Shown: piece by piece, positions 5,058 through 9,713 of the stretch | Layout: each line of letters opens with the position of its first letter | Numbering within the stretch: the first letter of the stretch is position 1 | NCBI GenBank assembly: GCA_030640865.1 | Contig: DAOWIP010000584.1 | Coordinates: forward strand, 1 to 9,713 | DNA: 9,713 nt | Origin: Sedimentisphaerales bacterium | GTDB taxonomy: Bacteria > Planctomycetota > Phycisphaerae > Sedimentisphaerales > SM23-30 | Direction of reading: 5' to 3' | Translations under genes and position numbers: made by a program | Notes under the pieces: model-generated | Seen by the model: only the letters and a program-made list of their open reading frames with translations | Told to the model about the DNA's origin: nothing | Database searches by the model: none

Positions 5058-6758
5058 ATGGAGTTCCTTCGCCGGGCAATTCAACAGGTTAAAAGACAAT
5101 TAAAAGGTCTTGGTCTCAGCGAACGGCTGGTGCTGGTTCTGCTGCTGGTGATTATGTGCGGCGCCATTTATGTAATGGTGCAATACAGTTCACAGCGTCA
5201 AATGGTACCCCTTCTCGATCAGTCCATATCCGAAAATGCGCGGATGCGAATTGTCAGGAAGTTAAAGGGCTGGAATGAGAAGTACCAGGAGAAGGGCGAT
5301 CGCATAATGGTTCCCGCTTCACGCCGGGATGATTTATTTGCACTTTTGGCGTATGAGGAACTGCTGCCCAGCGATACCTCTGTGGGGTTTATGAGTATCC
5401 TGAAAGAAAAAGGTAATGTCTGGATGCCGAAATATCAACACGAGGACCGGCAAAAGATTTATCTGCAAATGGAACTGGCCCGCTCCATCAGTAAATTCCC
5501 TGTGGTCAGCAAAACGGACGTCTTTATCAATGTGGACAACAAGTTGTCAATCAATCGCATAGGCACGGCTGCCTCCGCCTCCATTCGGATTGAGACCGAG
5601 GGCGAGGTCCGGTCGAAGCGGAAACTCGCTTCCACAATTGCAGCCTTTGTAAGTGGCGCCAATCCCCGCATGAGACGCGAAAATGTCGAAGTGATTATCG
5701 ATGGTAATCTGGTGGCGGTGGCGGCAGAAGGCGAAGAGATGTCCAGCGAATACCTGGAAAAAAAGGTAGCGGTTGAAAAGCGTTTACGTGAACAGATACT
5801 CGGCGCACTGCCTGTGATTGATAATTTGCGGGTACAGGTTAATGCCAGTCTGCTAAACTCCACTACGAAGGTGCGCAAACTGGAAATAGCCGATGAGGGG
5901 AAAGGATCGGCAATTTTTCCTGAAGAGAAGCAGTCGAGAGAGACGAAAAGCAGCACCGCTCAGCAAAACCAGGAGCCGGGAGTAGCCGCAAATACCACGA
6001 CTCAGTCATCCAATACGGCAGGAGCGACTCAATCCGATACTACCGAAGAGAATACCACCAAAAACAAGGTGGTACCAGGCAGTATTAATACTGAGATTTA
6101 CACGCCGGCTGGTGGTGTTACCAAAGAAGAGTTGACGGCTGTTGTCAGTGTCCCATTGGCCTATATCGAAGAATATGTCAAGAATAGTTTAACAGACAAA
6201 ACCAAACAGCCGGATAAGGCGTCGATCGACGCGGCCAAGGCCGTGCTGCTTCCGGATTTCAAGAAGATTGTTATGGGGGCTGTCGGCCTGATCGAGGGCA
6301 AACACGACAAACAAGTCGTTGTAACCACATATTGGGCTCAGGGGACGACATCCAATGCGTCAGGACAGTCCGGTGTGCCGGGTGGGCCTGAAGCGGCAGC
6401 GGGTGGTGGGTCAACGTTTGTCGGCATTACCTCGCGGTACGGCAAACATATAGCCGTTTCAGCGTTGGCGCTGATCTCGTTGTTTATGGTTTTGATGATG
6501 GTCCGCAAGGCTTCCGGTCCAATCGATATTACCGAGGAAGACGCCTCGGCTATGATGTCCGCCGGCCCCAAACCAATGGAGGCTTTGGGGATGGAGGAAA
6601 GCAATATTGTGGACGGCGAAGACCCGGGCGGACTTTTAGCTGGGGTGGAACTCGACGATAGGGCGATACGCTCGCAGCAAGTGCTCGAACAGGTCAGAGA
6701 TATGATTCGCGAAGAACCTGAGGTCGCTGCTACATTGATTAATAAATGGCTTAAATAA
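5058..6758 (+). CDS. fliF: Flagellar MS-ring protein FliF
   Basis: FliF assembles into the MS ring in the inner membrane, the base on which the C-ring and export gate are built. The 566-residue protein has a first membrane helix (about 24-42) and two periplasmic ring-building domains (about 47-110 and 123-225). A third ring domain (about 230-430) is interrupted by a Ser/Thr/Asn/Gln-rich insert at about 293-340, and a Gly/Ala linker spans 430-452. A second membrane helix (about 464-482) leads to a cytoplasmic tail. The tail ends VLEQVRDMIREEPEVAATLINKWLK, the FliG-binding segment. Overall length is normal, but the periplasmic sequence is divergent. GAGG (5045-5048) is 9 nt before ATG 5058; in-frame ATG 5052 and GTG 5043 are possible but badly spaced. 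fliG follows after 245 nt. Confidence 0.93.
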   Translation: MEFLRRAIQQVKRQLKGLGLSERLVLVLLLVIMCGAIYVMVQYSSQRQMVPLLDQSISENARMRIVRKLKGWNEKYQEKGDRIMVPASRRDDLFALLAYEELLPSDTSVGFMSILKEKGNVWMPKYQHEDRQKIYLQMELARSISKFPVVSKTDVFINVDNKLSINRIGTAASASIRIETEGEVRSKRKLASTIAAFVSGANPRMRRENVEVIIDGNLVAVAAEGEEMSSEYLEKKVAVEKRLREQILGALPVIDNLRVQVNASLLNSTTKVRKLEIADEGKGSAIFPEEKQSRETKSSTAQQNQEPGVAANTTTQSSNTAGATQSDTTEENTTKNKVVPGSINTEIYTPAGGVTKEELTAVVSVPLAYIEEYVKNSLTDKTKQPDKASIDAAKAVLLPDFKKIVMGAVGLIEGKHDKQVVVTTYWAQGTTSNASGQSGVPGGPEAAAGGGSTFVGITSRYGKHIAVSALALISLFMVLMMVRKASGPIDITEEDASAMMSAGPKPMEALGMEESNIVDGEDPGGLLAGVELDDRAIRSQQVLEQVRDMIREEPEVAATLINKWLK

Positions 6759-6773
6759 AAGAATTCAGAATTC

Positions 6774-6822
6774 AGAAGAGAGAAGTCAGAAGAGAGAAGA
6801 GAGAAGAGAGAAGAGAGAAGAG
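6774..6822 (+). repeat. Heptanucleotide tandem array AGAAGAG
   Basis: Seven 7-nt units run from 6774 to 6822: AGAAGAG, the variant AGAAGTC (6781-6787), then five perfect AGAAGAG copies (6788-6822). Positions 6788-6823 are purine on every base of the + strand, and the unit read backwards is a rotation of itself, so the array is a homopurine mirror repeat. It starts 16 nt after the fliF stop. It is non-coding, so slippage would not shift a reading frame but would change the fliF-fliG distance. Confidence 0.85.
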
Positions 6823-6911
6823 ATAGAACACGGATGGTACGGATAAGAAAAGAATTTTAGATTTGATGATTTAATGATTTAAGAATTCAACATCTAATAT
6901 CGAATAAAGAA

Positions 6912-6974
6912 TAGTGGTGAGTTGTGAGAAAGTAAGAAAAGTAAGAAAAGTGAGAAGGTGGGAAAAGTGAGAAT
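6912..6974 (+). repeat. Recurrent purine word and 9-nt tandem units
   Basis: Positions 6912-6932 match 873-893 at 20 of 21 bases (core GGTGAGTTGTGAGAAAG). From 6931 the DNA continues as five 8-9-nt units: AGTAAGAAA twice, AGTGAGAAG, GTGGGAAA, AGTGAGAAT, ending 29 nt before the fliG start. The match between two distant spacers shows a dispersed repeat family rather than local slippage alone. Confidence 0.6.
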
Positions 6975-7003
6975 GACAGTAATTATTTTGATGGAATGTT
7001 CAG

Positions 7004-8023
7004 ATGGCGGAAGAAGTTGAGAATCAAATATCAGGCTTGCGGAAATCCGCCATTGTCCTGCTTTCGCTGGGCCATGAGATAGCTCCTGGAGTGCTCGGCC
7101 GCCTGGATCGCAGACAGATAGAGGACGTATCGCGGGAGTTGGCTGGACTGGAAGGGGTCAGTCCCGGCGAACAGGATAGTGTGCTCGATGAATTCTACAA
7201 TCTGGCGATGGCCCATCGTTATATGGAACAGGGCGGACTGGCTTACGCACAGACGCTGCTGGAAAAAAGTCTGTCACCTGATGATGCCACCGACATTCTC
7301 AATCAGGTAACGCAGACCATTCAGCAGACTCCTTTTCAGTTTTTACAAAAGGCCGAGGCGGAAAATGTTCTGACATTCATTCAGGACGAGCATCCGCAGA
7401 CCATAGCGCTGATACTGGCCCATTTGGGTTCTCAAAAATCCGCAGAAATACTGATGGGCCTGACACAGCAAAAACAAACCGAAGTAATAAAGCGTATCGC
7501 AGCGATGGACCAGACCAATCCCGAGGTGATCCATGAGGTGGAAAAGGGGCTTGAGAGCCGACTTAGCGATATTGTCTCGCAGACTTTCGATAAGGCCGGC
7601 GGCGTTGATTCAGCAGCGGCTATTCTCAACCTGGCCGATCGCTCGACGGAAAAGGGTATCCTGGAAAATCTTGAGACAGACGATCCCGATCTGGTCGAAC
7701 AGATCAGAAGACTTATGTTTGTCTTCGAGGATATTATGCTGATTAACGACAAGGGTATCCAAAGTGTGCTGAAAGAAGTTGATAACGACGAACTGGCACT
7801 GGCGCTCAAGACCGCCAGCGATGACCTGAAAGAAAAGATATTCGGCAATATGTCCGACCGTGCCTCGCAGTTAATCAAGGAAGATATGGAATATATGGGG
7901 CCGGTACGGTTAAGCGATGTGGAAGCCGCCCAGCAGAAGATTGTCGATATCGTCCGGCGGCTTGAAGACGCTGGCGAGATTATTATCCAGGGCCGTGGCG
8001 GTGAATCGGAACTGGTTGTATAG
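7004..8023 (+). CDS. fliG: Flagellar motor switch protein FliG
   Basis: FliG sits on the cytoplasmic face of the MS ring. Its N-terminal domain binds the FliF tail, its middle domain binds FliM, and its C-terminal domain meets the stator to make torque. The 339-residue protein has an N-terminal domain at about 10-105 (RKSAIVLLSLG). The middle domain carries the diagnostic EHPQTIALILAHL (129-141), and the MFVFEDI motif lies at 238-244. The C-terminal torque helix carries Lys269, Arg286, Glu293/Asp294 and Arg302. These match the Lys264, Arg281, Asp288/Asp289 and Arg297 set known in enterobacteria at a constant offset of five, with one conservative Asp-to-Glu change. The Shine-Dalgarno is weak (GGA at 6993-6995). 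fliH starts 14 nt downstream, so the two are surely co-transcribed. Confidence 0.96.
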   Translation: MAEEVENQISGLRKSAIVLLSLGHEIAPGVLGRLDRRQIEDVSRELAGLEGVSPGEQDSVLDEFYNLAMAHRYMEQGGLAYAQTLLEKSLSPDDATDILNQVTQTIQQTPFQFLQKAEAENVLTFIQDEHPQTIALILAHLGSQKSAEILMGLTQQKQTEVIKRIAAMDQTNPEVIHEVEKGLESRLSDIVSQTFDKAGGVDSAAAILNLADRSTEKGILENLETDDPDLVEQIRRLMFVFEDIMLINDKGIQSVLKEVDNDELALALKTASDDLKEKIFGNMSDRASQLIKEDMEYMGPVRLSDVEAAQQKIVDIVRRLEDAGEIIIQGRGGESELVV

Positions 8024-8037
8024 AAAGGTGATTGAGT

Positions 8038-8778
8038 ATGGTGCTCCTGAAAGCGGCGGAATTCGAGAAAAAGGATCGAGAGAAAAGCTCCTTTTTCAAT
8101 CTCAATGATATTGCCGAGGAGGCGCGTCAGATAATCGCCTCGGCTCGCCGGGAGTCCGAGCAGTTATTAGTCCAGGCCCGGGCGGAAATTGATCGTCGTT
8201 TCGAAGAAGCGCAGCGGCAGGGACATCAGGCCGGTTATGAAAAGGGCAGCGGCGAAGGCCGTGAGGCGGGACATCAGCAGGGCCTTGAAGAAGCGAAAAA
8301 GAATTTCAGCAGTGAAAGTGCTCAGACTATCGAGGCTCTTAATAATGTATTACAGGAATTCGCCGGGTTTAAGGATAAACTTCTCTGGCGGGCTGAGCAG
8401 GACACAACAGCACTGGCACTGGACATAGCCGGGAAGGTGATCAAACGGAAAATTTCAGAAGCGCCCGAAAATGCCGACGTTACCGCAGATAATGTCAAGG
8501 CGGCACTTGAACTGATTGTCCGCAATACCGATGTGATTGTAAAAATCAATCCAGGGCACCTGAAACACCTGGAAAAGATGGCAAGTAAGAATAAGCAGGA
8601 TTTAGGTAAATTCAACAGCATCCGGTTCGAGCCGGACGAGAGTATCACGTTAGGTGGGTGCCGGGTGAACACCGAGCACGGTCGAATTGACGGCCGCCTT
8701 GAGACGCAGATCGAGCGGATAACCGAACAATTGCTGATGGATACGCAAGAAAGGTATTCTGTCGGCGATGCGAGTTAA
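8038..8778 (+). CDS. fliH: Flagellar export ATPase regulator FliH
   Basis: FliH binds the ATPase FliI as a dimer, tethers it to the C-ring and restrains its activity, paralleling stalk subunits of rotary ATPases. The 246-residue protein has a charged coiled-coil N-terminus (about 22-60). A perfect GxxxG ladder follows, with glycines at 62, 66, 70, 74, 78 and 82, a known hallmark of FliH. A helical middle leads to a C-terminal globular domain with KINPGH (about 170) and LGGCRVNTEHGRIDGRLETQ. Start: AAGG at 8025-8028 is 9 nt before ATG 8038; the in-frame TTG at 8032 is only 3 nt away and less likely. It follows fliG by 14 nt. The next gene encodes its partner FliI. Confidence 0.92.
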   Translation: MVLLKAAEFEKKDREKSSFFNLNDIAEEARQIIASARRESEQLLVQARAEIDRRFEEAQRQGHQAGYEKGSGEGREAGHQQGLEEAKKNFSSESAQTIEALNNVLQEFAGFKDKLLWRAEQDTTALALDIAGKVIKRKISEAPENADVTADNVKAALELIVRNTDVIVKINPGHLKHLEKMASKNKQDLGKFNSIRFEPDESITLGGCRVNTEHGRIDGRLETQIERITEQLLMDTQERYSVGDAS

Positions 8779-8995
8779 AGAAGTTCAGAGTTCAGAATTC
8801 AGAAGAAGAAAATGAGGAGGAATGAATGACGAAGTCCGAATGACGAATGTGAACATCGAATTAAAGAAATATTGAATGCGGAAAAAGAAGAACGTGTGGG
8901 TCAAAGCCCCACCCTACAGAAGAATCCCCCGATTTTACATCGGGGGCTAATAAGAACCCCCGCTTAACAGCAGGGGCTAATAAAAAGTACGAGCT
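8779..8995. other. Repeat-filled spacer between fliH and fliI
   Basis: There is no gene. The spacer opens with TTCAGAGTTCAGAATTC (8784-8800), of the same family as the start of the fliF-fliG spacer. ATGACGAA-type words (8825-8849) follow, then the composite repeat (8897-8980). No U-tract terminator and no sigma-54 promoter were seen. FliH and FliI act as a complex and are usually encoded side by side, so the repeats have probably been inserted into or expanded within an operon. Confidence 0.7.
8897..8980 (+). repeat. Composite intergenic repeat, copy 2 (box plus two C5/G5 hairpins)
   Basis: The box TGGGTCAAAGCC then CCAC and CTAC (8897-8917) is followed by two hairpins. The first is 8926-8933/8939-8946 (CCCCCGAT...ATCGGGGG, 8 bp, 5-nt loop, then CTAATAA). 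The second is 8957-8964/8969-8976 (CCCCCGCT...AGCAGGGG, one A-C mismatch, then CTAATAA). The box can itself fold as GTGGG/CCCAC (8896-8900/8908-8912). It is related to 143-230 before flgN. The last stem ends 19 nt before the fliI start, so it could affect ribosome access or protect fliH mRNA from 3' decay. Confidence 0.65.
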
Positions 8996-9713
8996 ATGCC
9001 TGAAAAAGCAGACAATGAAAACCTGAGACTGATGCAGGATGTTATCGACAACACTATGGCAATGGAAATCCAGGGACGGATTTCCGGACTGGCCGGACTG
9101 ACGGTGGAAGTGAGTGGCTTTGCTGCGCCAGTCGGCGCTCAGTGTGAAATCATAACACGAAATGGACCGGTTATTCCCGCAGAGGTAATTGGTTTTCGGG
9201 GTGATGTGGCTGTTATGATGCCGTTAGCGGAGATGGTTGGTATAGCCTGTGGTGACTGGGTTGTCTGTCGAGGCGGACTTGCTACGGTGCCGGTGGGCGA
9301 ACATCTGCTGGGCCGCGTAATAAACGGTGCCGGTGAACCGATTGACGGCAAGGGACCGTTATTGTGCAACTCGCGTCGGTCGGTTCTGGCCGATGCCCTG
9401 CCGCCGCTGGAGCGAAGGCGAATAGAGACGCCTATCAGTACAGGCATCAGGTCTATTGATGCTCTGATGACTTGTGGGTGTGGCCAGCGTATGGGAATCT
9501 TCAGTGGCCCCGGCGTGGGTAAAAGTGTTTTGCTGGGGATGATTGGCCGTTATACGTCTGCCGACGTTAATGTCATCGGGCTTGTGGGCGAGCGTGGTCG
9601 TGAAGTGCAGGAGTTTATTGAAAAAGACCTTGGTCCGGAAGGGTTGGCTCGGTCGGTTGTGGTAGTGAGTATTTCACATGAGCCGGCGCCACTGAGAGTG
9701 CGAGCCGGCTTTA
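8996..9713 (+). CDS. fliI: Flagellum-specific ATPase FliI (partial, runs off the right edge)
   Basis: FliI is the hexameric ATPase of the flagellar type III export apparatus, related to F1 beta. It unloads chaperones such as FlgN and energises export together with FliH. The 239 residues visible (roughly the first half of about 440) include the N-terminal beta-barrel domain (about 22-100, GRISGLAGLTVEV). LLGRVINGAGEPIDGKGP (104-121) and the Walker A loop GPGVGKS (171-177, Lys176) follow. GERGREVQEFIEKD (198-211) contains the presumed catalytic Glu199, 23 residues after the Walker lysine as in Salmonella FliI. The segment usually reading TSDEP reads ISHEP here (His228). ATG 8996 is the only well-placed start, but no good Shine-Dalgarno precedes it. 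The open frame continues past base 9713, so the stop lies outside. Confidence 0.95.
   Translation, partial: MPEKADNENLRLMQDVIDNTMAMEIQGRISGLAGLTVEVSGFAAPVGAQCEIITRNGPVIPAEVIGFRGDVAVMMPLAEMVGIACGDWVVCRGGLATVPVGEHLLGRVINGAGEPIDGKGPLLCNSRRSVLADALPPLERRRIETPISTGIRSIDALMTCGCGQRMGIFSGPGVGKSVLLGMIGRYTSADVNVIGLVGERGREVQEFIEKDLGPEGLARSVVVVSISHEPAPLRVRAGF

Larger units (their letters stand above)
6759..7003. other. Repeat-filled spacer between fliF and fliG
   Basis: There is no gene on either strand. Almost all of it is repeated words. It starts with a GAATTCAGAATTCAG stretch (6761-6775) and the heptamer array (6774-6822). ATGATTTA twice (6866-6873, 6874-6881) follows, then a word shared with the spacer before the kinase gene (6912-6932), then five 8-9-nt units based on AGTRAGAAA (6931-6974). 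No stem-loop terminator or sigma-54 promoter was found, so fliF and fliG could still share a transcript. Confidence 0.7.

Noticed and set aside
143..8980. Regularly spaced hairpins or words considered as CRISPR repeats.
   Set aside because: There is no array of identical direct repeats with unique spacers, and no cas genes are present.

Overview
The window holds one strand of a flagellar gene cluster; every recognisable gene is on the + strand. The order is flgN-like chaperone, sensor kinase, sigma-54-dependent response regulator, flgB, flgC, fliE, fliF, fliG, fliH and the 5' part of fliI, which runs off the right edge. FliG, FliF and FlgB/FlgC are of ordinary bacterial type. The protein style (divergent FliF, FliG with a long N-terminal region) and the wide spacers filled with repeated words and GC hairpins suggest a Planctomycetota-like bacterium, possibly Phycisphaerae. 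That assignment rests on general resemblance and is tentative.

Layout. Positions 1-364 are a hairpin-rich, non-coding leader carrying a composite repeat. The flgN-like gene follows (365-829), then a 292-nt spacer of purine-rich words and two strong hairpins. Next comes a two-component pair: a soluble histidine kinase (1122-1988) and an NtrC-family activator with an intact GAFTGA loop (2009-3382). A 390-nt spacer with a dense set of candidate control sites precedes flgB: a perfect CRP-type palindrome (TTGTGA-N6-TCACAA), a weak sigma-70-like promoter, two CGCAAYGCG boxes 30 nt apart, and an exact sigma-54 promoter (TGGCAC-N5-TTGC). flgB-flgC-fliE are tightly packed. fliF, fliG and fliI are each preceded by a repeat-filled spacer (92, 245 and 217 nt), while fliG-fliH are 14 nt apart.

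How the parts work together. FlgB and FlgC are proximal rod proteins and FliE joins the rod to the MS ring. FliF is the MS ring and FliG the rotor/switch protein bound to the FliF C-terminus. FliH and FliI are the export-ATPase regulator and ATPase, and FlgN-type proteins chaperone hook-filament junction proteins to that export gate. The kinase/activator pair most likely switches on the flgB operon through the sigma-54 promoter found 302 nt after the activator gene, so the cluster appears to carry its own regulatory circuit.

The least explained material is the intergenic DNA. Three short hairpins keep their pairing while changing stem sequence. A composite box-plus-hairpin element occurs upstream of both flgN and fliI. 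A homopurine heptamer array lies between fliF and fliG. A family of purine-rich words recurs across spacers kilobases apart.
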